NCBI RefSeq assembly: GCF_037023755.1
Contig: NZ_CP146100.1
Coordinates: forward strand, 3,379,501-3,443,500
From: Saccharopolyspora sp. SCSIO 74807
GTDB lineage: Bacteria; Actinomycetota; Actinomycetes; Mycobacteriales; Pseudonocardiaceae
Direction of reading: 5' to 3'
Length of the DNA: 64,000 bases
Under the pieces are notes generated by a model that saw only the letters and a program-made list of their open reading frames with translations, searched no databases and was not told the origin of the DNA. The first letter of the stretch is position 1. Each line of letters starts with the position of its first letter. Shown here one piece after another: positions 28,901 to 35,627 of the stretch. The translations under genes and the position numbers were made by a program.

Positions 28901-30496
28901 GCCCGAAGTCGCCGCGAGCCGCTGCGCACCCGGGCGCGCGCGCAGTTCGTCCTGCACCCGGTCCCACACGATGCGCGCCCGCAGCTCCCCGAACTCCTCG
29001 CTCGGGTAGCGCCCGGCGAGCATGTCCAGCACCGCGTGCAACGCCGAATCCGGCAATCCCGCGAACGGCGCGGACCGACGCACCACCCGCGCCAGCGACT
29101 CCAGCGGCCAGGCGTCCATCGCCACCATCGACACCACGTGCTGGGCCAGCACGTCCAGCGGATTGCGCGGAAACGCCAGCGCCTCGATCAGCCCGTCGGC
29201 CATCCGCTCCGCGACCACCGCGCAGCCCACCAGGTCACCGCGGAACTTCGGGAACACCACCCCGCGCGAAACCGCGCCCACCTGGTGCCCGCCGCGGCCG
29301 ACCCGCTGCAACCCGGACGCGACGCTCGGCGGCGTCTCGACCTGCACCACCAGGTCCACCGCGCCCATGTCGATGCCCAGCTCCAGCGAGGAAGTCGCCA
29401 CCACGCACGGCAGCTCGCCGGACTTGAGCTCCTCCTCCACCGAGGAGCGCTGCTCCTTCGACATCGAGCCGTGGTGCGCCCGGGCCACCGTCACCGCCGC
29501 ACCGGTGGTGATCCCCGAGCCGCCGACCGCCTCCGCGGGGAACCGCTCGGGCTCGGCCGACTCTCCCGCGCGCTCGGTGGCCAGCTCGTTGATCCCCGCG
29601 GTCAGCCGCTCGGCCAGCCGCCGCGAGTTCGCGAACACGATCGTCGAGCGGTGCGCCTCGATCAGCTCCAGCACCCGTTGCTGCACCGACGGCCAGATCG
29701 AGGTGTGCTGCTCGGCGCCCGCCGCCGGGCCCTCCACCTCGCCGGTCGGCTGCCCGAGTTCGGCCATGTCCGGCACCGGCACCTCGACGCTGACCTGCAC
29801 CTGCTTGGGATGCTCTGGCTGCACCACGCGCACCGGGCGCCCACCGGTGAGGTAGGTGCCCACCTCGTCCACCGGCCGCACCGTCGCCGAGAGCCCGATG
29901 CGCTGCGCCGGGGTGGCCAGCAGCTCGTCCAGCCGCTCCAGGGACAACGCCAGGTGCGCCCCGCGCTTGGTGCCCGCCACGGCGTGCACCTCGTCCACGA
30001 TCACCGTCTCCACCCCGCGCAGCGAGTCCCGCGCGGCCGAGGTGAGCAGCAAGAACAGTGACTCCGGAGTGGTCACCAGCACGTCCGGCGGCGTCCGCGC
30101 GAACGCGCGCCGCTGATCGGCCGGAGTGTCGCCGGTGCGCATCCCCACGCGGATCTCGGGCATCGCACCGCCCCGGCGCTGCGTCGCCTGCCGGATGCCG
30201 GTCAGCGGCGCCCGCAGGTTCCGCTCCACGTCCACCGCCAGCGCTTTCAGCGGCGAGACGTACAGCACCCGGCACCGCTGCTTCGGGTCCTGCGGCGGCC
30301 CCGCGGCGGCCAACCCGTCCAGCGCGGACAGGAACGCCGCCAGCGTCTTGCCCGAACCGGTCGGCGCCACCACCAGGGCGTGCTCGCCCTCGTTGATCGC
30401 CTGCCACGCACCGGCCTGGGCCTGCGTCGGCGCGTGGAACGCGCCCCGGAACCATTCGCGGGTTTCGGGGGAGAATCCGTCCAGCACGTCGCTCAC
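25910..30496 (-). CDS. lhr: Lhr-type DEAD/DEAH-box ATP-dependent helicase
   Basis: This 1,528-residue superfamily 2 helicase has Walker A APTGSGKT at residues 44-51, motif II DEVH near 165, LSATV (motif III) and the helicase C-terminal domain with IVFANSRR and QRVGRGGH (motif VI). These are followed by the winged-helix and long Lhr-specific C-terminal region. Mycobacterial Lhr is a 3'-5' translocase that unwinds RNA:DNA hybrids and is mitomycin-inducible in M. tuberculosis. The GTG at 30496 gives the family start SDVLDGFSP; a GTG at 30514 also exists. The gene ends one base after the arginase-like gene. No LexA box was found before it. Confidence 0.95.
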   Translation of the reverse strand: MSDVLDGFSPETREWFRGAFHAPTQAQAGAWQAINEGEHALVVAPTGSGKTLAAFLSALDGLAAAGPPQDPKQRCRVLYVSPLKALAVDVERNLRAPLTGIRQATQRRGGAMPEIRVGMRTGDTPADQRRAFARTPPDVLVTTPESLFLLLTSAARDSLRGVETVIVDEVHAVAGTKRGAHLALSLERLDELLATPAQRIGLSATVRPVDEVGTYLTGGRPVRVVQPEHPKQVQVSVEVPVPDMAELGQPTGEVEGPAAGAEQHTSIWPSVQQRVLELIEAHRSTIVFANSRRLAERLTAGINELATERAGESAEPERFPAEAVGGSGITTGAAVTVARAHHGSMSKEQRSSVEEELKSGELPCVVATSSLELGIDMGAVDLVVQVETPPSVASGLQRVGRGGHQVGAVSRGVVFPKFRGDLVGCAVVAERMADGLIEALAFPRNPLDVLAQHVVSMVAMDAWPLESLARVVRRSAPFAGLPDSALHAVLDMLAGRYPSEEFGELRARIVWDRVQDELRARPGAQRLAATSGGTIPDRGLFTVTTPGDEEAGRGGVRVGELDEEMVYESRVGDTFLLGTSSWRVEDITHDRVVVVPAPGQPARMPFWKGDSPGRPLELGRALGAFVREVSAADRETASARVRRAGLDDWARDNLLAYLAEQRQATRHVPDDRTIVVERFRDELGDWRMVVHSPFGAQVNGPWALAVGARLRERRGIDPQVASSDDGIVVRLADALDESGADVLPSAEDVLLSPDEVQQVVTDEVGGSALFAARFRECAARALLLPRRDPRKRSPLWQQRQRAAQLLSVAAQYEQFPIVLEAMRECLQDVYDVPGLTELMSQVAARKVRVVEVETQSPSPFARNLLFGYIGMFLYETDAPLAERRSAALSLDSTLLAELLGSEALRELLDPDVVVEVESQLQRLDPERRAKDVESAADLLRFLGDLSTAEAQERGVEPEWLEQLRAQRRVLAVRIAGEQRWIAIEDAGKVRDALGVALPVGVPEAFTEPVADPLGELLIRYARCRGPFTAESAARRFGLGVAVVHGVLDRLTGSGRLVSGELRPLEAGGGRGVEYCDAEVLRRLRRASLARLRAEVEPVEPAALGRFLPAWHGVGARLRSAPTVDDVYSVVEQLAGAPVPASALESLVLPARLPGYSPALLDELTSTGEVTWVGSGALAGGDGWIALAPTDVADLLLPDLPEDAQRTPLHEALLSTLEGGAQFFRALADRAAALLVERGEEAPADDAVITALWDLVWSGAATNDTLAPLRAVVSGKGAAHKPRRNAPRGRYARLRAGRPSMPSRSGPPTVSGRWSLAPSPAAEPTKRAHARAESFLERHGVLTRGALETERVSGGFSAVYKVLRAMEESGRCRRGYVVEGLGAAQFAVPGAIDRVRAMSRQAGEAESGEAVVLAAADPAQPYGAALPWPDAVGDTRHRPGRKAGALVVLVSGSAALYVERGGKSLLSFTADESVLRSAAEGLARAVREGWLEQLAVQRTDGEGALGSRMADILTEAGFRATPKGLRLRA

Positions 30497-30596
30497 CCCT
30501 CCATGCTGGACCACGGGACCGACAGTCCGGCGATTCCCGGCGGGCGCGGGCCGGATGGTCTCGAAGGCGCCGTCGTGCGGCGGGCGGGAGCGGGGC

Positions 30597-30719
30597 TCAG
30601 CGGTTGCGCCGGTCCCAGAACCAGCGCAGCGCGACGATGATCGCGACCAGCAGCATCGCCGCGATCACCAACTGCCCGAGCGGGCCGGACAGGCCGGTCG
30701 GGTCGGCTTGCAGCAGCAC
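30597..30719 (-). CDS. 40-residue single-span membrane protein
   Basis: The short frame reads LLQADPTGLSGPLGQL followed by a hydrophobic span LVIAAMLLVAIIVALRWF and a basic tail DRRNR. High third-position G/C supports it. TACGGT lies a few bases before the GTG at 30719, fitting a leaderless promoter. The product would be an inner-membrane miniprotein with its C-terminus in the cytoplasm. It lies between lhr and the divergent DUF3046 gene. Function unknown. Confidence 0.6.
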   Translation of the reverse strand: MLLQADPTGLSGPLGQLVIAAMLLVAIIVALRWFWDRRNR

Positions 30720-30750
30720 ACCACGACCGTACGCCGCCGGCGGGCGCCAG

Positions 30751-30756
30751 TAGGCT
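30751..30756 (+). promoter_or_regulatory. -10 box of the leaderless DUF3046 gene
   Basis: TAGGCT lies 8 bases before the ATG at 30765, with no ribosome site between. The mRNA probably begins at or near the A of the start codon. Confidence 0.55.
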
Positions 30757-30764
30757 GGCCGGCG

Positions 30765-30959
30765 ATGCGACACACCGATTTCCGTCGGCGCATGGCCGAG
30801 GAGTTCGGCCGGATCCGCGCCGAAATGCTCGCCCAGGACCACGTGATGTCCCAGCTCGGCGGGCGCACGGCCGATGAGGCGCTGGAGTCCGGGATGTCGC
30901 CGAAGCAGGTGTGGGAGACGTTGTGCGAGGTCTTCGAGGTGCCCGCGGCGCGGCGTTGA
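30765..30959 (+). CDS. DUF3046 protein
   Basis: The 64-residue protein reads MRHTDFRRRMAEEFG at the start, then SQLGGRTADEALESG and SPKQVWETLCEVFEVP, the DUF3046 pattern. This small protein precedes recA in many actinobacteria (Rv2738c in M. tuberculosis). Its function is unknown. It is basic at the N-terminus and acidic at the end, possibly a small helical DNA- or protein-binding factor. The 3' end is the first unit of the following 25-base repeat. Confidence 0.9.
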   Translation: MRHTDFRRRMAEEFGRIRAEMLAQDHVMSQLGGRTADEALESGMSPKQVWETLCEVFEVPAARR

Positions 30960-31060
30960 ACCGGTGCCTCCGGCGCGGCGCTGGATCGGTGCCTCCGGCA
31001 CGGCGCTGGATCGGTGCCTCCGGCACGGCGCTGACCGGGTGCCCGGCACGGCGTTGATCT
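30937..31060 (+). repeat. 25-base tandem repeat after DUF3046, five units
   Basis: A unit CGGTGCCTCCGGCACGGCG plus about six more bases repeats at 30962, 30987 and 31012, with a diverged copy ending near 31060 and an upstream one inside the last codons of DUF3046. The three central copies differ by one or two bases. The region is noncoding before recA. The rest of the 332-base DUF3046-recA gap holds the SOS box at 31119 and a -10-like TAAGAT at 31136. Confidence 0.75.
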
Positions 31061-31118
31061 CGTCCGGCGCTGATTCTTCACACGCCCGGGTGGCGGAACC
31101 GGCGTGTCGGCTCGATGA

Positions 31119-31134
31119 TCGAACATCCGTTCGT
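31119..31134. promoter_or_regulatory. recA: LexA box upstream of recA
   Basis: TCGAACATCCGTTCGT matches the actinobacterial SOS box at 15 of 16 positions. TAAGAT, a -10-like sequence, lies at 31136-31141. It lies 158 bases before the recA start. This is the expected control of recA by LexA. Confidence 0.85.
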
Positions 31135-31291
31135 CTAAGATCGCAAGTGCGGATCGAACCCCGATGTTCGCCGCCTCCCGGCCGCCCGGTGCTCGTCGCG
31201 CGGTAGGTCGGCCAGGCGGCCGGAGTGTCGGTCCCACCCCGTAGCGTCGGTTCCGATCCGACGAAGTTCGACGTGACCAAGGTGGACCCCG

Positions 31292-32344
31292 ATGGCATCG
31301 ACACCGGACAAGGGCCAGGACAAGGGCAAGGCGCTCGAACTCGCCCTGGCCCAGATCGACAAGCAGTACGGCAAGGGATCGGTGATGCGGCTCGGCGAGG
31401 AGTCGCGGGCACCGGTCGAGGTCATCCCGACCGGATCCATCTCGCTAGACGTGGCACTGGGCATCGGCGGTCTGCCGCGGGGGCGCATCGTCGAGGTCTA
31501 CGGCCCGGAGAGCAGCGGTAAGACCTCGGTCGCGCTGCACGCGGTGGCGGGCGCCCAGCAACTCGGCGGCACCGCGGCGTTCATCGATGCCGAGCACGCG
31601 CTGGATCCCGAGTACGCCAAGGCGATCGGCGTGGACACCGACGCGCTGCTGGTGGCCCAGCCGGACACCGGGGAGCAGGCGCTGGAGATCGCGGACATGC
31701 TGATCCGCTCCGGCGCGCTGGACTGCATCGTCATCGACTCGGTCGCCGCGCTGGTGCCGCGCGCCGAGATCGAGGGCGAAATGGGCGACAGCCACGTCGG
31801 CCTGCAGGCCCGCCTGATGAGCCAGGCCCTGCGCAAGCTCACCTCGGCCCTCTACAACGCCAAGACCACCGCCATCTTCATCAACCAGCTCCGCGAGAAG
31901 GTCGGTGTGATGTTCGGAAGCCCGGAGACCACGACCGGTGGCAAGGCGTTGAAGTTCTACTCGTCGGTGCGGTTGGACGTGCGGCGGATCGAGACGTTGA
32001 AGGACGGTTCGGACGCGGTGGGCAACCGGACGCGGGTGAAGGTGGTGAAGAACAAGACCGCGCCGCCGTTCAAGCAGGCCGAGTTCGACATCATTTACGG
32101 CGTCGGGATCAGCCGGGAGGGCTCGCTGATCGACATGGGCGTGGAGCAGGGCATCATCCGCAAGTCCGGTGCCTGGTACACCTACGAAGGCGACCAGCTC
32201 GGCCAGGGCAAGGAGAACGCCCGCAAGTTCATGCGGGACAACCCGGACGTGGCCAACGAGATCGAGAAGCGGATCAAGGAGAAGCTGGGCATCGGGGCCA
32301 AGGTGGACGAGGAAGAAGGCGACCCCGCTCCCGTCGAGTTCTGA
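31292..32344 (+). CDS. recA: recombinase RecA
   Basis: This 350-residue RecA forms ATP-dependent filaments on single-stranded DNA, promotes strand exchange and activates LexA self-cleavage. Walker A is GPESSGKT at residues 71-78. The Walker B region ([15 protein letters not shown]), loop L1 with [13 protein letters not shown], and loop L2 with [20 protein letters not shown] are all present. There is no intein, unlike M. tuberculosis RecA. The C-terminus is acidic as in other RecA proteins. It is followed after 11 bases by recX and preceded by an SOS box. Confidence 0.99.
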   Translation: MASTPDKGQDKGKALELALAQIDKQYGKGSVMRLGEESRAPVEVIPTGSISLDVALGIGGLPRGRIVEVYGPESSGKTSVALHAVAGAQQLGGTAAFIDAEHALDPEYAKAIGVDTDALLVAQPDTGEQALEIADMLIRSGALDCIVIDSVAALVPRAEIEGEMGDSHVGLQARLMSQALRKLTSALYNAKTTAIFINQLREKVGVMFGSPETTTGGKALKFYSSVRLDVRRIETLKDGSDAVGNRTRVKVVKNKTAPPFKQAEFDIIYGVGISREGSLIDMGVEQGIIRKSGAWYTYEGDQLGQGKENARKFMRDNPDVANEIEKRIKEKLGIGAKVDEEEGDPAPVEF

Positions 32345-32355
32345 TCGCGCGGATC

Positions 32356-33447
32356 ATGCGCGAACAGGATTTCGCTCGACCCGAGCCCGATTCCCCGGAC
32401 GGCGAAGGCGCCGAGTCCTGGTCGTGGCCGGAACCTTCGCCGTGGCCGGACTTCCCGGCCGGGTCGGAGGAGCCGTCGCGCACCAGGCCGGGCCCGCGAC
32501 CGCGGCGCGGGACGCCGTCCGGTGGCGTGTGGCGGAGCACGGAGCCGGACGCGTCGCCGTCGACTTCCACCGAGGCGAGCGATCCGGCGGAACGGCGCCC
32601 GGGAGTCGCCGCACGCGATGAGCCGGCGGGCGCCGACCGGCTGGCCGGTGCCCGTTCCCGTCGCGATTCGGTCTCCTCCTCAGCGGAAACGTTGCCGCGC
32701 GAGCAACGGGAATCCCGGCGAGGCCGCACTGGCGGAGGTCGCGGCATCTCCGGCGGCGACCCCGATTCCGGCGACCGATCGCCGGAGCCCGACGCATCCG
32801 CGGAGCACCTGCCGGACCGTGCGTCCACGGGTAGCGGCAGCTCGCGAAAGAACGAGCGGAATGAGCGTGCGCACCGGCCCGCGCAGGAGGAACGATCCTC
32901 GCGGCGGGAGCGCACCGGCAAGAGGGGAGCGCCCGCGGAGGAAGAGCAGTCCCCGGAGGCGCAGGCCAGGGACGTCGTCTATCGCCTGCTGGCGGTGCGT
33001 GCCCGCAGCCGTTCCGAACTCCGGCAGGCATTGCTGCGCAAGGAGATCGACGAAGACATCGCCGATGCGGTGCTGCAGAAGTTCGTCGATGCGGGCTTGG
33101 TCGACGACGCGGAGTTCGCCGCAGCGTGGGTGCAGGAACGCCAGCGCAACCAAGGTCTGGGGCGCAAGGCTCTCGGTTACGAACTGCGCCGCAAGGGCGT
33201 CGGCGAGGAGCTGGTGAACGACGCGCTGTCCAGTGTGGACTCCGAAGCGGAGGAGGAACGTGCGCGTGAGCTGGTCCGCCGCAAGCTGCGCACCTCCCGC
33301 GCCGACGATTCGACGAAACTGCTGCGCCGCATGGTCGCCATGCTCGCCCGCAAGGGTTACCCGGAGGGCCTGGCTTTCCGGGTGTGCAAGGAAGAACTCG
33401 AAAATGCCGGGTTGAACGGCGGTTCCGGCGAGCTCGACACACCCTGA
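32356..33447 (+). CDS. recX: RecX regulatory protein with a 200-residue disordered N-terminus
   Basis: RecX binds and limits RecA filaments. Residues 200-363 have the three-helix tandem repeats of the family (ARDVVYRLLAVRARSRSELRQAL, the ADAVLQKFVDAGLVDD and the RKALGYELRRKGVG segments). Residues 1-199 are rich in Arg, Ser, Glu, Gly and Pro, look disordered, and have no recognised domain. Most RecX proteins are about 150-180 residues, so the extension doubles the length. The ATG at 32356, 11 bases after recA, is the only early start with normal codon bias. Coexpression with recA is expected. Confidence 0.93.
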   Translation: MREQDFARPEPDSPDGEGAESWSWPEPSPWPDFPAGSEEPSRTRPGPRPRRGTPSGGVWRSTEPDASPSTSTEASDPAERRPGVAARDEPAGADRLAGARSRRDSVSSSAETLPREQRESRRGRTGGGRGISGGDPDSGDRSPEPDASAEHLPDRASTGSGSSRKNERNERAHRPAQEERSSRRERTGKRGAPAEEEQSPEAQARDVVYRLLAVRARSRSELRQALLRKEIDEDIADAVLQKFVDAGLVDDAEFAAAWVQERQRNQGLGRKALGYELRRKGVGEELVNDALSSVDSEAEEERARELVRRKLRTSRADDSTKLLRRMVAMLARKGYPEGLAFRVCKEELENAGLNGGSGELDTP

Positions 33448-33478
33448 CCGCCCGGGCGTTTCCCGCCTCGCCCGAACG

Positions 33479-34000
33479 TTACGACCGAGGCGCGCCCACC
33501 GGCCGTCCCATGAAAACCAGATCTCGCACCACGCCGCCCAGATCGGCCACTTCCGGCAGCAGTCCCCATCGCTGAAAGCCGTGCCGCAGGAAGAGCCGGA
33601 TGCTGGCCTCGTTGCTGGCGAAGATGCTCGCGGCCAGGTTCCGCACGCCGAGTTCGGGCGCGTGCTGGACAGCTTCGCCCAGCAGGTGGCTGCCCTGCCC
33701 GCTGCCGCGGTGCTCCGGATGCAGGTACACCGCGATGTCTGCGGTCACGTCGTACCCGGGCCGACCGTTCAGGAACCGGTCGAAAGACAGGTAACCGGTC
33801 ACGATCTGCGGTGCGTCCGATTCGTAGCCGACCCAGATCGGCCGGATTCGCGGGTCCGAGGCGTCGAACCACGCGGTCCGGTCGGCGACCGTGACCGGCT
33901 CCAAATCGCAAGTGCTGGTCTTGTCCGGGATCGAGCTGTTGTAGATGTCGACGATCGCCGGTAGATCGTCACGGGTCGCCAGGCGGTGTCCGTAGTTCAA
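33479..34000 (-). CDS. GNAT acetyltransferase of the phosphinothricin/methionine-sulfoximine type
   Basis: The 173-residue protein has the GNAT fold: N-terminal RLATRDDLPAIVDIYNSSI, the central TADIAVYLHPEHRGSGQGSHLL acetyl-CoA loop, and NLAASIFASNEASIRLFLRHGF. These features place it near phosphinothricin and L-methionine sulfoximine acetyltransferases (Pat/Bar-like), but specificity cannot be read. The TTG at 34000 follows AGGAG by 7 bases. It is convergent with recX and divergent from the HAD gene. Confidence 0.85.
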   Translation of the reverse strand: MNYGHRLATRDDLPAIVDIYNSSIPDKTSTCDLEPVTVADRTAWFDASDPRIRPIWVGYESDAPQIVTGYLSFDRFLNGRPGYDVTADIAVYLHPEHRGSGQGSHLLGEAVQHAPELGVRNLAASIFASNEASIRLFLRHGFQRWGLLPEVADLGGVVRDLVFMGRPVGAPRS

Positions 34001-34120
34001 CGATCGGCTCCTGTCCGCGCTCCGCGGCTTGTCCGGGATGGCTGGTCTCGGTACCGCTGGCGGATCGCGGTCCTTCGGTAGGGTGCACGAACGTTGCCGG
34101 TCGATCTTTACGGGGGAGCT

Positions 34121-34834
34121 ATGCGCGCGCAGTCGGCGCCGCACATCGTGTGGGACTGGAACGGCACGCTGCTCGACGACAACGACGCCGTGGTAGCGGC
34201 GGTGAACGAGGTGTGCACGGCGTTCGGCCGGGAGCGCATCGATCTGGAGCACTGGCGGTCCATCTTCAGCCGCCCGCTGGTGCACTGCTACGAGCGGCTG
34301 CTCGATCGCACGCTCACCGATGCCGAATGGACGCATCTCGAGGAGCTTTACCACGGGTCCTATCGGGAGCTGCTGCACACCGCTCGACTCGCTTCCGGTG
34401 TGCCGGACGTCCTCGCGGAGTGGGGCGAAGCCGGACGTACCCAGTCCTTGCTGTCGATGTGGTTCCACGACGAGCTCGTCGCGCTGGTCACCGAACTCGA
34501 CCTGCACTCGCTGTTCGAGCGCGTGGACGGGCTGCGCGACGAGGTCGGCGGCGGCGCCAAGGCCGCTCATCTGAAGCGCCACCTCGCCGAACTCGCCCGT
34601 GACCCGGCGGAAGTGGTGCTCGTCGGCGACGTGCTCGACGATGCTCAGGCCGCCGCGGAAGCCGGCACCGGCTGCGTGCTGGTCGCGACCGGCGTCATGA
34701 GCCGCCGTTCCCTCGAGACGGCCGGAGTCCCGGTCGCCGCGGACATCGCCGAAGCCGTCGCCCACATCACCGCCGAGACGAACCACCTGACGGATCTTGC
34801 GGTTGAGCACTCGGCCGACACCGAGGCCGGATGA
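34121..34834 (+). CDS. HAD-family hydrolase
   Basis: The protein has 237 residues. Motif I is DWNGTLLDD with the nucleophile D12; the usual second Asp is Asn at 14, as in a known subgroup. Motif III/IV (EVVLVGDVLDDAQAAAEAG) supplies the Mg-binding Asp residues. Probably a phosphatase or a phosphoglycolate-phosphatase-like enzyme; the substrate is unknown. The ATG at 34121 follows GGGGGAG. A strong terminator is located 62 bases after the stop. Confidence 0.88.
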   Translation: MRAQSAPHIVWDWNGTLLDDNDAVVAAVNEVCTAFGRERIDLEHWRSIFSRPLVHCYERLLDRTLTDAEWTHLEELYHGSYRELLHTARLASGVPDVLAEWGEAGRTQSLLSMWFHDELVALVTELDLHSLFERVDGLRDEVGGGAKAAHLKRHLAELARDPAEVVLVGDVLDDAQAAAEAGTGCVLVATGVMSRRSLETAGVPVAADIAEAVAHITAETNHLTDLAVEHSADTEAG

Positions 34835-34896
34835 GCAGGTCACGGCGTCAGAGCAGCGACCCGCAATCGCCGGTACGTGCTCGCACAATCCGGAAC

Positions 34897-34930
34897 GGCT
34901 CAGCGGCGGAGCGCCGTCCGCCGCTGAGCC
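34897..34930. terminator. 14-base-pair bidirectional terminator hairpin
   Basis: GGCTCAGCGGCGGA at 34897-34910 pairs perfectly with TCCGCCGCTGAGCC at 34917-34930 around a GCGCCG loop. It sits between the convergent HAD and eda genes. Its core arm repeats that of the hairpin at 22707-22739. Confidence 0.85.
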
Positions 34931-34958
34931 CCGTGCACCACGCTGTGCACTGTCCCTG

Positions 34959-35588
34959 TCAGGCCGGTCCCAGCGCGGCCGCCTGCCGCGCCAGTGCCTC
35001 GACCTGGCCCCACTGGCCCGCGGCCAGCAGTGATTTCGGGGCGAGCCACGATCCGCCGACGCAGCCGACGTTGGGCAGCGCGAGGTAGCGCGCGGCGTTG
35101 TCGGCGTCGATCCCGCCGGTGGGGCAGAACCGCAGGTGCGGCAGCGGTCCGGCGATGGACTTCAGGTATGGCACGCCGCCGCTGGGTTCTGCGGGGAAGA
35201 ACTTCATCGCCGTCGCGCCCCGTGCGGCCAGCCGCATCGCCTCGGACACGGTGCTGATCCCGGCGAGGTAGGGCAGGCCGGTGGCTTCGATGTCGTCGAG
35301 CAGTTCGTCGGTCGCCCCGGGAGTGACGATGTAGCGGGCCCCGGCTTGGCGCGCCTTGTCGGCCTGCCCGGGTTCGGTGATGGTGCCCGCGCCGATGACG
35401 ATCTCCGGGACTTCCGCCGCGAGCCGTTCGATGGCGGGCAACCCCGCGGGGGTGCGCAGGGTGATTTCGATGGTTTTGATGCCGCCGCGCAGCAACGCTT
35501 GGCCCAGCGGCGCCGCGTGCGCGGCGTCGTCCAGCGCAACGACGGGGACCACGGGGCTGAGGTCGAGCACCTCGGAGGCGGTGTTCAC
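34959..35588 (-). CDS. eda: 2-dehydro-3-deoxy-phosphogluconate aldolase
   Basis: This 209-residue KDPG/KHG aldolase splits KDPG into pyruvate and glyceraldehyde 3-phosphate, the last step of the Entner-Doudoroff path. Visible catalytic parts are the Glu in IEITLRTP, the Schiff-base Lys in AMKFFPAEPSGG and the GRTP-like loop. The GTG at 35588 follows GGAAG; a duplicated DNA segment produces a second GTG at 35621 that is less likely. It lies 39 bases after edd, so the two form one operon. Confidence 0.92.
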   Translation of the reverse strand: MNTASEVLDLSPVVPVVALDDAAHAAPLGQALLRGGIKTIEITLRTPAGLPAIERLAAEVPEIVIGAGTITEPGQADKARQAGARYIVTPGATDELLDDIEATGLPYLAGISTVSEAMRLAARGATAMKFFPAEPSGGVPYLKSIAGPLPHLRFCPTGGIDADNAARYLALPNVGCVGGSWLAPKSLLAAGQWGQVEALARQAAALGPA

Positions 35589-35626
35589 GGGATCACTTCC
35601 GCTCGGGTTCAACGGGATCACTTCCG
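35587..35626. repeat. 15-base direct duplication at the edd-eda junction
   Basis: ACGGGATCACTTCCG occurs at 35587-35601 and again at 35612-35626, a 25-base period. On the coding strand each copy holds a ribosome-site-like GGAAG and the start of a reading frame: GTG in the copy nearer eda, TTG in the other. The duplication makes a choice of starts for eda. Confidence 0.6.
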
Positions 35627-35627
35627 T

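Noticed and set aside
30937-31060. Possible CRISPR array
   Set aside because: The 25-base units are contiguous with no spacers and no cas genes are nearby; it is a tandem repeat.
31083-31175. tRNA-Leu-like start (GCCCGGGTGGCGGAAC) upstream of recA
   Set aside because: No matching CCCGGGC acceptor strand, no TTC-type T-loop at the right distance and no anticodon arm can be found; it is at most a chance match or a relic.
31292-32344. Intein in RecA
   Set aside because: The frame is 350 residues and continuous in the conserved motifs, so there is no insertion.
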